DNA from: UBA6197 sp047638075
Lineage (GTDB): Bacteria > Pseudomonadota > Alphaproteobacteria > Rhodobacterales > Rhodobacteraceae
Assembly: GCF_047638075.1 (NCBI RefSeq)
Contig: NZ_JBLJBV010000079.1
Coordinates: 1-27,501 of the forward strand
Length of the DNA stretch: 27,501 nt
Direction of reading: 5' to 3'
Below are positions 8,285 through 16,900 of this stretch, piece after piece. The first letter of the stretch is position 1. Each line of letters begins with the position of its first letter. The translations under genes and the position numbers were made by a program. Under the pieces are notes generated by a model. That model had not been told where the DNA came from. It ran no database searches and worked only from the letters and a program-made list of their open reading frames with translations.

Positions 8285-8986
8285 ATGAAACGTTTTTCCG
8301 CCCCCCTGCTTTTAGTCGCCGCGCTTGCTTTTGCCATCGCGCCTGTTTTCGCCACCTCGTTTCGGGGCTACGATCAGGGCGCCTTTCCCGTTCCGGTCAT
8401 GGATCCACCGATTCAGCCGGCGGGTTGGGCCTTTTCGATCTGGGGGGTGATTTACCTTTTACTGCTGGTTCATGCGGCGTATGGGCTTTGGCGCCACGCC
8501 GACGACGCACAATGGCGCGCCCCCCGAGGGCCGCTGATCCTGTCTCTGGCCCTTGGCGCACCGTGGCTAGAGGTGGCGCAGCGTGCGCCCAACCTTGCCA
8601 CGGTACAGATCTGGCTGATGTGGGGTTTTGCCATTCTCGCGATGAGCCGCTTGCCCAAGCATCCTGCCCCCTGGTTGTTGCGTTTGCCCATCGCGCTTTA
8701 CGCTGGCTGGCTGACCGCCGCTTCGGGGGTGGCCACGGGCGTTGTGCTGATCGGTCAGGGTTGGTTGCCGCCGATGGCTGCCACCCTGTCGATGCTGGTT
8801 CTGATTGCCGCCCTCGCGCTTTTTGCGATTATTCGCCTTCGCCCCTCTGTGGGCTATGCGGGTGCCGTGATCTGGGCGCTTTTTGGCATCATCGCCGCCA
8901 ATCTTGACGCCGGGTTCCTGGTGGCTGGCGCGTCAGGTGTTGCGATCATCGCGCTTGTTGCGGCCCAGATCCGGTCTGCCACCTGA
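8285..8986 (+). CDS. TspO/MBR-like polytopic membrane protein
   Basis: This 233-aa integral membrane protein has at least six hydrophobic segments. Its N-terminus MKRFSAPLLLVAALAFAIAP is the first. The segment PIQPAGWAFSIWGVIYLLLL matches the conserved region of TspO/MBR-related proteins, where a Pro-Gly-Trp motif precedes the next helix. Canonical bacterial TspO is about 160 aa with five helices and binds tetrapyrroles. This protein is longer and belongs to a distant branch, so the ligand is unknown. ATG 8285 is preferred because AAGAG lies just upstream; the longer form would need a TTG at 8264. The stop precedes a strong hairpin shared with the convergent der gene. Confidence 0.7.
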   Translation: MKRFSAPLLLVAALAFAIAPVFATSFRGYDQGAFPVPVMDPPIQPAGWAFSIWGVIYLLLLVHAAYGLWRHADDAQWRAPRGPLILSLALGAPWLEVAQRAPNLATVQIWLMWGFAILAMSRLPKHPAPWLLRLPIALYAGWLTAASGVATGVVLIGQGWLPPMAATLSMLVLIAALALFAIIRLRPSVGYAGAVIWALFGIIAANLDAGFLVAGASGVAIIALVAAQIRSAT

Positions 8987-8987
8987 T

Positions 8988-9017
8988 GTTCTGTCCGGGG
9001 TAGCCCCCGGAAAGAAC
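8988..9017. terminator. Bidirectional hairpin terminator between the TspO-like gene and der
   Basis: GTTCT and TCCGGGG pair with CCCCGGA and AGAAC around a 4-nt TAGC loop, with one G/A mismatch: a stem of 12 pairs. It lies between two convergent stop codons (8986 and 9041). There is no clear T-run on either side, so it may stop transcription only partly or protect 3' ends. Confidence 0.6.
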
Positions 9018-9040
9018 AGCTTTGCAAAGAAGAGCTTGGC

Positions 9041-10501
9041 CTAGTCGAATTTGCCCTTGTTATCGGTATGCTTGCGCAACCGCGACGGGGTGAACCACTT
9101 TTTGTCCTTGAAGGGGTTCTTGTCCCCCTGATCACGGAAAGTCAGGCGGATCGGCGTGCCGGGCATATCAAAATCATTGCGCAAGCCATTGACCAGATAG
9201 CGAGAATAGCTGTCGGGTAGTTTGTCTGCGTGATTGCACATCACGACAAACGCCGGCGGGCGGGTTTTCACCTGGGTCATGTAGCGCAGCTTGATCCGGC
9301 GGCCGCCGGGCGCGGGGGGCGGGTGCGCCTCGGTCATCGCGCCCAGCCATTGGTTCAGTTTGGCGGTGGTGACCCGGCGGTTCCAGACCGCATGCGCCTT
9401 CAGGATTGCCGCGTGCAGGCGGTCGAGCCCCTTGCCGGTCTTGGCCGACACGGTAACCAGGGGGGCGCCGCGCAGCTGCGGCAACAGGCGTTCAAACGCC
9501 TCGCGCAGGTCGTTGAGCTTATGCGCCTTGTCCTCTTCCAGATCCCATTTGTTGGCCGCCACCACGACGGCGCGCCCCTCGGTTTCCGCAAAATCAGCGA
9601 TCCGCAGGTCTTGTTGCTCGAACGGGATATCCACATCCAGCAGCACCACGACCACTTCGGCAAAACGTACCGCGCGCAAGCCATCTGCGACCGACAGTTT
9701 TTCCAGCTTGTTGTCGATCTTCGATTTCCGGCGCATCCCGGCCGTGTCAAAAATCCGCATCGGAGTGCCCATGAACTCGGTCCGGACCGAGATCGCGTCA
9801 CGGGTGATTCCGGCTTCGGGGCCGGTCAGCAGGCGCTCTTCACCGATGATCTTGTTGATCAGCGTCGATTTTCCGGCGTTCGGGCGGCCAATCACCGCCA
9901 GTTGCAGCGGCTTGGCCTTGGTCGGCGGCTGATAGGCGTCTTCGTCTTCGTTGTCACTGACGTCCACATTCACATCGGGCGCGTTCAGGGCAGCTTTTTC
10001 CTCGAACGCGTCGGCCAGCGGGACAAGAATGCGGTAAAGATCGTCCATCCCTTCGCCATGCTCGGCAGAGATGCGCACCGGTTCGCCCAGACCCAGACTC
10101 CACGCCTCCAGCGCGCCGGCGTCGCCCGCGGCCCCTTCGGATTTATTGGCAGCCACGATCACATGGGCATTCTTGCGCCGCAGGATATCGGCAAAGATTT
10201 CGTCGGCAGCGGTGACGCCTGCGCGCGCGTCGATGACGAACAGGCAGATGTCCGCCTCTTCGACGGCGCGTTCGGTCAGGCGGCGCATCCGGCCTTGCAG
10301 GCTATCATCATCGGCCAGTTCCAGCCCCGCCGAATCAATCACGATAAAGCGCAGATCACCCAGACGGGCGTCGCCTTCGCGCAGGTCGCGCGTCACACCG
10401 GGCTGATCGTCAACCAGCGCCAACCGCTTGCCTACAAGGCGGTTGAACAATGTCGATTTGCCCACATTGGGTCGGCCAACTATGGCCAGGGTAAAGCTCA
10501 T
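9041..10501 (-). CDS. der: Ribosome-associated double GTPase Der (EngA)
   Basis: Der is an essential GTPase needed for maturation of the 50S ribosomal subunit. The 486-aa protein has two tandem G domains. The first P-loop is GRPNVGKST at residues 9-17, with DSAGL near residue 56 and ANKSE near 118. The second P-loop is GRPNAGKST at residues 205-213, with DTAGMRRKSK and ANKWD after it. An acidic linker (around residues 175-190, VDVSDNEDEDAY) joins them, and a C-terminal KH-like RNA-binding domain contains RIKLRYMTQVKTRPP. It lies 60 bp after bamB on the same strand, in the conserved order tpr-bamB-der. The antisense strand has a 487-codon open frame that is only a codon-bias shadow. Confidence 0.97.
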   Translation of the reverse strand: MSFTLAIVGRPNVGKSTLFNRLVGKRLALVDDQPGVTRDLREGDARLGDLRFIVIDSAGLELADDDSLQGRMRRLTERAVEEADICLFVIDARAGVTAADEIFADILRRKNAHVIVAANKSEGAAGDAGALEAWSLGLGEPVRISAEHGEGMDDLYRILVPLADAFEEKAALNAPDVNVDVSDNEDEDAYQPPTKAKPLQLAVIGRPNAGKSTLINKIIGEERLLTGPEAGITRDAISVRTEFMGTPMRIFDTAGMRRKSKIDNKLEKLSVADGLRAVRFAEVVVVLLDVDIPFEQQDLRIADFAETEGRAVVVAANKWDLEEDKAHKLNDLREAFERLLPQLRGAPLVTVSAKTGKGLDRLHAAILKAHAVWNRRVTTAKLNQWLGAMTEAHPPPAPGGRRIKLRYMTQVKTRPPAFVVMCNHADKLPDSYSRYLVNGLRNDFDMPGTPIRLTFRDQGDKNPFKDKKWFTPSRLRKHTDNKGKFD

Positions 10502-10561
10502 GGTGCCCTCCTTGGGCCCCTTACGGGAAATGCCAAGTGGCCCCCTTACACGGGTTTTCGC

Positions 10562-11896
10562 CTAGCGGAAAGCGTGAAGCTGTCCTTTGCGCCCCATAAC
10601 GTAAAGCACCTGCCCCGCTATGACCGGCGCCGAGGCCGCCCCGCCCGGAATGTCGGCCTGCCCGATCAACGCGCCCGACGCCGGATCGAATGACCGCAAA
10701 AGCCCGTCCGATGACGCCACAAACAGCCGCCCACCGGCCAGAACGGGCCCGTAATTCGCGTAGATCGCCTGCTGCTTTTTCACCTTGTCCTTGACAAAAT
10801 AGGGCATATCAACGGCCCAGACCGTGTCACCGGTGGCCGCATCCAGCCGCATCAGCCGTGCCTCATCCGACACCAGAAAGACAGCGCCGCCCGCAACTTG
10901 CACCGGGCTGTTGGCCCCCTCGGGTGCGGTCCAGAGCCGTTCGCCCGAACTTGCGTCAAAGGCGCCCAGTTTACCCGCAGACGACCCCGCATAGACCGTA
11001 TCGCCCACGATGACCGGATCACCGGTCAGATCGGTCACGGCGGCATAGGCCCGGCCCAGCCGCACCCCGGCCACCTTGGATTGCCAAATCTGCAACCCGC
11101 CTTTTCGCAGCGCCGCGACCAGTTCGCCCGACGCAAACGGGAATACCACGATCCGGTCATTGACTGCGGGCGCCGAAACCCCGGTCACGCCCGAGGGGGC
11201 CGGGGTGCCGGGCAATTGCCATTGCACGCGCCCATCCGACGCCCGCACCGCCCAGGCCGAGGCATCGCGCGCCACGACATAAACATTGCCCCCCGAAACC
11301 GTCGGCGCCCCGCCCACGGCGGCGTCAAATTTCTGCCGCCAGATCACCGCACCGCTGGCCGCGTCCAGCGCCAGCAATTCGCCAAAACCGGTGGTCACAA
11401 AAACCCGACCCTCGGCAAAGGCCAGCCCCCCGCCCGAGGCATCATCGGCGCGGTCGGATGCGGGCGTCAGGTTGGCGGTCCAAAGCGTGGCGCCGTTCAA
11501 TCCGGTTGCGGTAACCTGCGCGCGACTGTCCAGCGTATAGACACGGCCCGCACCCACCACCGGGTCAGCGCTGATCCGGTGTTTGCGCCCTGCGCCCTGC
11601 CCGATATCGGCCGACCAGATTTTCGTCGTGCCCGCCCCCATCGCGGCATTGATCAGGTTGTGGCTGGAATTGCCGCCGCGATGCGTCCATTCGGCATTGC
11701 CCTGCACCGGCGGAAGCGAAATCGCTACCTTGACCGGCCCGGCCGCATCTGGCGTCTGAACCTCCGCAGAGGTCAGCACATCGCGCGGGTTGATCCTGTC
11801 ACCTTCCAGGATCAGCTCTTTGGGACTACAGGCCTGAAGGGCCGCAACGATGCCCAGAACGCAAATGCCCTGACCAATGCCATATGAAAGCCTCAC
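10562..11896 (-). CDS. bamB: Outer-membrane assembly lipoprotein BamB (PQQ-like beta-propeller)
   Basis: BamB is the lipoprotein scaffold of the BAM complex that inserts beta-barrel proteins into the outer membrane. The protein has a lipoprotein signal peptide with lipobox LQAC (Cys near residue 23). Repeated PQQ-type blades follow, each with a G-x-(V/L)-(Y/W)-A-x-(D)-x-x-(S/T)-G-x-x-x-W pattern, for example LLALDAASGAVIWRQKFDAA and LGAFDASSGERLWTAPEG. The start is a GTG at 11896, supported by AAGGGGG 8 nt upstream. It sits 42 bp after the YfgM-like gene and 60 bp before der, probably one operon. The blade count is not certain by eye, but the architecture and neighbours are characteristic. 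Confidence 0.93.
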   Translation of the reverse strand: MRLSYGIGQGICVLGIVAALQACSPKELILEGDRINPRDVLTSAEVQTPDAAGPVKVAISLPPVQGNAEWTHRGGNSSHNLINAAMGAGTTKIWSADIGQGAGRKHRISADPVVGAGRVYTLDSRAQVTATGLNGATLWTANLTPASDRADDASGGGLAFAEGRVFVTTGFGELLALDAASGAVIWRQKFDAAVGGAPTVSGGNVYVVARDASAWAVRASDGRVQWQLPGTPAPSGVTGVSAPAVNDRIVVFPFASGELVAALRKGGLQIWQSKVAGVRLGRAYAAVTDLTGDPVIVGDTVYAGSSAGKLGAFDASSGERLWTAPEGANSPVQVAGGAVFLVSDEARLMRLDAATGDTVWAVDMPYFVKDKVKKQQAIYANYGPVLAGGRLFVASSDGLLRSFDPASGALIGQADIPGGAASAPVIAGQVLYVMGRKGQLHAFR

Positions 11897-11938
11897 CGCG
11901 CTTGCCCCCTTGTTATCACACCCACTTATCCGCCCCCG

Positions 11939-12583
11939 TTATTCGGCGGCCGGATCCACACCCAGCGTCACCATCACCTCAGTCGCGCGTTGACGCAAGC
12001 CTGCCGTCAATCCGGCCTCGGCCAGAATCTGGCGCAGCAGCGCCACCGCTTCGTCGGTGCGGCCCGCCTCGATTTCGATCGTTGCCTGTTGTTCCATCGC
12101 CAGCGCACGAAACGGCGCGCCGGGCGCTGCAAGACTGGCCAAGGCGGCATCGCGCGCCGCAGGCTCCATCGTTGTGCCGGCCACCATCACCGCCTTTAGC
12201 TGCGCCAACGCGCGCAGGCTGGCGGGTAATGCGGTATCGTTGGCCAGCGCCTCCAGCGCGGTGCGGGCGGCCTCGGGTTGGCCCCGCTCTACGGCTTCGG
12301 CGGCACGCAGCAGGCCCAACACCCCGGCACGGCCCTTGTCGGTGTCAATCGCGGCAAGCGCGGCACCCCGGTCCTCGGCCTCCATCGCAGCCAGAACCTT
12401 ATCACCAAAGGCCTGGGCCTGTGCGGTATCGCGCAGGTATTTCCATTCCTTATACGCGGCCCCACCCACAATCAGCACCACCAGCAGGATCCCGATCCAG
12501 CCATAGCGCCGCATCAGGGCAAACAGCCGATCACGGCGAACTTCTTCGGTGACTTCGTCGATGAAGCTGTCGGTCTCGCTCAC
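11939..12583 (-). CDS. YfgM-like tetratricopeptide membrane protein
   Basis: This 214-aa protein is predicted to be anchored in the inner membrane with a periplasmic TPR-like domain. It starts VSETDSFIDEVTEEVRRDRL (GTG start), then RRYGWIGILLVVLIVGGAAY forms one transmembrane helix at about residues 26-43. The remainder is Ala-rich and helical. The family (YfgM, tetratricopeptide-like) associates with the SecYEG translocon and periplasmic chaperones in E. coli. GTG 12583 is chosen because AGAGGA lies 8 nt upstream and the upstream extension adds only unrelated residues. It is the first gene of the tpr-bamB-der operon. Confidence 0.85.
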   Translation of the reverse strand: MSETDSFIDEVTEEVRRDRLFALMRRYGWIGILLVVLIVGGAAYKEWKYLRDTAQAQAFGDKVLAAMEAEDRGAALAAIDTDKGRAGVLGLLRAAEAVERGQPEAARTALEALANDTALPASLRALAQLKAVMVAGTTMEPAARDAALASLAAPGAPFRALAMEQQATIEIEAGRTDEAVALLRQILAEAGLTAGLRQRATEVMVTLGVDPAAE

Positions 12584-12686
12584 GGTTCTGATCCTCTTGC
12601 ACGGCACTGCCGGGTGTTTCCCGAACAGATCATTCGGCCCGTCTTACACGCAACCCCCCGCCTTTGCCAAGACGCCGAAAAAACGC

Positions 12687-12715
12687 TTGAGCTAAGCCGT
12701 TCCCTTGCGTAAATC
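12687..12715 (+). promoter_or_regulatory. Possible promoter for the second RND operon
   Basis: TTGAGC at 12687-12692 and TAAATC at 12710-12715 are spaced by 17 bp, upstream of the adaptor gene at 12825. The -10 is weak. A second option closer to the gene uses TTGCCC near 12750 and the T-rich stretch near 12772. Only mapping of the transcript start could choose between them. Confidence 0.25.
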
Positions 12716-12750
12716 AAACCGACGGGTTCATTTTACCTGCTTTGGCTTCT

Positions 12751-12789
12751 TGCCCCATTTCATACTGACGTTATTTTAACTTTGGGGCA
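12751..12789. promoter_or_regulatory. Inverted repeat TGCCCCA-N25-TGGGGCA upstream of the second RND operon
   Basis: TGCCCCA at 12751-12757 is matched by TGGGGCA at 12783-12789, 35 bp before the adaptor ATG. Centre-to-centre distance is 32 bp, about three helical turns, so both half-sites face the same side of the DNA and could be bound by a dimer or bent by a regulator. The AT-rich spacer could hold the -10 element. It could instead form a weak leader hairpin. Confidence 0.35.
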
Positions 12790-12824
12790 TTAGCTGTCCC
12801 CACCCAGTTACAGGAGCAATTTGA

Positions 12825-13916
12825 ATGCGCCTTGTCCCCGTTCTCAATGCCGTTCTGGTCTTTGCCGTTCTTTATGCGCTGGTGTTTGAACGTGATCGGC
12901 TGATGGCTTTTGCGGGCAAAGAGACGCAAGAACCGGCCCTGACCGCCGCGCCGGCCGGCGGGGCCGATGCTGTGTTGGTGCAGGTGCGCCGCTCGGTCGC
13001 CAAGCCGGTCGATCAGGGCGTGCTGACCCGCGGCCAGACCGAGGCCACCCGCCGGGTCGAGGTGCGGGCCGAAACCACGGGCCGCGTCATCACAGATCCG
13101 CTGCGGCGCGGTGCGCAGGTGATCGCGGGGCAAACCCTGTGCCGACTTGACCCCGGCACCCGTGCCGCAATGCTGTCCGAGGCCGAGGCGCGGCTGACCG
13201 AGGCGCGGCTGTCGGCCACCGCGGCGGCCCGCCTGCAAGAGGGGGGATACCGGTCGCAAACCGCCGCTGCCAGCGCCACCGCCGCCCTTCAGGCCGCAAA
13301 GGCAGGTGTGCAAGCCGCGCAAAAAGACATTGACCGGCTGACCATCACCGCCCCGTTTGCCGGTATCCTGGAATCCGACGCCGCCGAAATCGGCTCGTTT
13401 CTGGTGGCGGGCGGGCTTTGTGCCACTGTGATTGCGCTGGACCCGATCAAGCTGGTCGGTTTCGTCCCCGAGACCGAGATTGACCGCATCACCCCCGCCG
13501 CATTGGTGGGCGCGCGCCTTGCCACCGGGCGCGAAATAACGGGCCGTGTCACCTTCATCTCGCGCGTGGCAGACCCCGCCACCCGCACGTTCCGGGTCGA
13601 GGCCGAATTGCCCAACCCCGCCCTTTCGATCCGCGAAGGCCAGACCGTTGAAATGATCATCCAGTCCGAAGGCACGACCGGCCATCTGCTGCCCGCCTCG
13701 GCGTTGACGCTGGATGACAGCGGCACCCTTGGCCTGCGGTTGGCGGTTGACGGGCGCGCAAGGTTCGTTCCGGTCACACTGCTGCGCGACACGCCCTTGG
13801 GCGTTTGGCTAAGCGGCCTGCCAGACACCGTTGATGTGATCGTCGTGGGCCAGGAATACGTCACCGAGGGTACACCGCTGACCATCAGCTACACCGCCGA
13901 CGGGGCCGCCCCATGA
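12825..13916 (+). CDS. RND periplasmic adaptor (membrane fusion protein), second system
   Basis: This 363-aa adaptor starts MRLVPVLNAVLVFAVLYALV, an uncleaved membrane anchor rather than a cleavable signal peptide. It then shows a lipoyl half (VEVRAETTGRVITDPLRRGA) and a short Ala/Glu-rich helical hairpin at about residues 118-170. The second lipoyl half (LTITAPFAGILESDAAEIGS) and beta-barrel domains follow. AGGAG lies 8 nt upstream of the ATG. The stop codon overlaps the ATG of the permease in an ATGA junction (13913-13916), so the two proteins are translationally coupled. It is not closely similar to the adaptor at 5744-6712, so the two RND systems are not recent duplicates. Confidence 0.9.
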   Translation: MRLVPVLNAVLVFAVLYALVFERDRLMAFAGKETQEPALTAAPAGGADAVLVQVRRSVAKPVDQGVLTRGQTEATRRVEVRAETTGRVITDPLRRGAQVIAGQTLCRLDPGTRAAMLSEAEARLTEARLSATAAARLQEGGYRSQTAAASATAALQAAKAGVQAAQKDIDRLTITAPFAGILESDAAEIGSFLVAGGLCATVIALDPIKLVGFVPETEIDRITPAALVGARLATGREITGRVTFISRVADPATRTFRVEAELPNPALSIREGQTVEMIIQSEGTTGHLLPASALTLDDSGTLGLRLAVDGRARFVPVTLLRDTPLGVWLSGLPDTVDVIVVGQEYVTEGTPLTISYTADGAAP

Positions 13917-16900
13917 TCGGCATGGTCGATTGGGCCGCAAGCCGCGCCCGCATGGTGCTGGCCTTTGTCGCGCTGACCATCGTCGTCGGGGCGGCCGCCT
14001 ATCTGGGCCTGCCGAAAGAGGGCGAGCCCGACATTGAAATCCCCACGCTTTTCGTTTCGGTGCCCTTTCCCGGCATCTCGGCCAGTGACAGCGAAAGGCT
14101 GCTGGTCAAGACGATGGAGACCGAACTGGCCGATCTGGACGGGTTGAAAACCATGTCCGGCACCGCACTTGAAAACTATGGCGGGGTGATGCTGGAGTTT
14201 GACTTTGGCTGGGACAAGACCAAGGTCATAGCGGACGTCCGCGACGCGATGAACACCGCCGAAGGCAAATTCCCTGACGGCGCCGAAAAATACACGATCA
14301 GCGAAATCAACTTTTCCGAATTCCCCATCGTTATCGTCGCTCTTTCCGGTGCGGCGCCGGAACGCACGCTTTTGCGCCTTGCCAAAGACCTGCAAGACCG
14401 GCTGGAGGGGCTGGAGCCGGTTCTGGAAGCCACCCTTACCGGCCACCGCGACGAAATGCTTGAGGTGGTGATCGACCCGCTCCGGCTTGAGGCGTATAAC
14501 GTCACCGCGCCGGAACTGATTTCCGTGGTGCGCAACAACAACCTGCTGATCCCTGCGGGGGAGGTCGAGGCCGATGATGGCGCCTTTTCGGTCAAGGTGC
14601 CCTCGTCCTTTGAAACTCCGCGTGACGTTTACGCGCTACCGGTCAAGAAGAATGGCGAACGGGTGGTCACGCTGGGCGATCTGGCCCAGATCCGCCTGAC
14701 GTTCGAGGACCGCACCGGCACCGCGCGTTTCAACGGCAAACCGACGGTCGCGCTGCAAATCGTCAAGCGCAAGGGCTATAACATCATCGACACCGTGGCA
14801 CTGGTGCGTGAAACCGTCGCCAAGGCCGAGGCGGGCTGGCCGACAGAACTGCAATCGGCGGTCGATGTCGGCATCGCGCTTGATCAGTCGAAAACCGTGG
14901 GCAGCATGGTCAGCCAGTTGGAAGGCTCGGTTCTGACCGCGATTGCGCTGGTGATGATTGTGGTGCTGGCCACGCTTGGCACACGTTCCGCGCTGCTGGT
15001 CGGGTTTTCGATCCCGACCTCGTTCTTGCTGACCTTCCTGTTGCTGGGGGCGATGGGGGTGGCGATCTCGAACATCGTGATGTTCGGGCTGATTCTGGCG
15101 GTGGGGATGCTGGTCGATGGCGCCATCGTCGTGGTCGAATACGCCGACAAACGCATCGCCGAGGGCCAGGGCCCGATGCGCGCCTATACCGAGGCCGCTA
15201 AACGCATGTTCTGGCCGGTTGTGTCGTCAACCGCGACCACGCTTTGCGCGTTTCTGCCGATGCTGTTCTGGCCCGGAATCGCGGGTGAGTTCATGGGGCT
15301 TTTACCCATCACCATCATTTTTGTGCTGTCGGCCAGCCTTTTGGTCGCGCTGATCTATGTGCCGGTTGTGGGCGGTGTCGCGGGGCGGCTTAGCCGGGTA
15401 CTGGACCATATCGCCGCGCATCTGGCGCCGCTGCCCTGGGCGGTGCGCGCGCTTTTGGTGCTGCCCGCGCTGGCATTGGTGTTTTTTGGCGCGCTGCTGG
15501 TGCTGAACCCCGGCTATCTGTGGGGGGTACGGCTGGCGTCAGACAGCTATCTGGCCGCACTGCCGGGGGCGGGGCTGTTTCTTTTGGGGGCGCTTGCGGC
15601 CTCGGTGACGCTGACGGCGGCGCGCCCTCGGCGCGGGCCGCGCCCGGTCAGCGTGGGCTATCGCCGCCGCCCATTCGGCCATCTGATCGCATTCCTGACC
15701 GGCAACCCGGTCCTGCCGCTTGTCACCATCGCCGCCGTGCTGCTGGCGGTGTTTTCGATCTTCAGCTACTACCGCACCCACAACAACGGCACCGAATTCT
15801 TCGTCGCCTCAGAGGTAGAGCAGGGCATCATCTATGTGCGCGCCCGCGGCAACCTCAGCCTGCCCGAGAAAGACACCCTGTTGCGCGCGGCCGAGGCCAA
15901 GGTGCTGGGCACGCCCGGTGTGTCGGCGGTGTTTTCCTTTGCCGGGCTTGGCGGGCTGAACCAGAACACCGGCGGTGCCATCGCCCCGCGCGACACCATT
16001 GGCCAGATTCAGGTTGAACTGTTGCCCTGGGCCGACCGAAAGGACGACCCCGCGCTTCACGGCGCAACTGTGATCGACGGTATCATGGCCCGCATCGCCA
16101 CGATCCCCGGTATCAAGGCCGAGTTTCTGGCCCAGTCGCGCGGCCCCGCCTCGGGCAAGCCGATCCAGTTGCGGCTGAAGGGCGATGACTTTGGCGCCCT
16201 TGGGCAGGCGGTGGCGCTGGTTGAAACGCATATGGCGCAGATGACCGGCATCACCGCAATCGAAGATACCCGCCCCCTGCCCGGCATTGACTGGCAGATC
16301 AACGTGGATGTGACCCGCGCGGGCCGTTTTGGCGCCGATGTCGCCACGGTTGGCGGCATGGTGCAACTGGTCACGCGCGGTATCTTGCTTGATACGATGC
16401 GGGTTGACAGCTCGGACGAAGAAATTGAAATCCGCGTGCGTCTACCAGAAAAAGACCGTGTTCTCAGTACCTTGGACGCGCTAAAGCTGCGCACCTCGGA
16501 AGGGTTGGTGCCGCTGGCAAACTTCATCACGCGCACCCCGGTGCCGAAACTGGGGCGCATCGACCGGGTGGACCGGACCCGCTATTACACCCTCAAGGCC
16601 GATGTGCTGCCCGGTCTGACCACCGCCGAAGGCACCCCCATCAACGGCAATGAACGTATCGCAGCCCTCACCACCTGGCTTGAAACCCAAGACCCCCTGC
16701 CCGCTGGCGTCACCTGGGAATGGACCGGCGACATCGTCGATCAGGCAGAAAGCGGAGCCTTTCTGTCCAAGGCATTTGCGGGCGCGATGGCCTTGATGTT
16801 CATCATCCTGCTGGCGCAGTTCAACAGCTTTTACAACGCCACGCTGGTGCTGCTGGCGGTCGTGCTGTCAACCGCTGGCGTGCTGGTGGGCATGCTGGTC

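Noticed and set aside
9230..10693. 487-codon open frame on the plus strand opposite der
   Set aside because: It is the antisense shadow of der: high GC third positions keep the opposite frame open. It is rich in Arg, His and Gln, with no domain or ribosome binding site.
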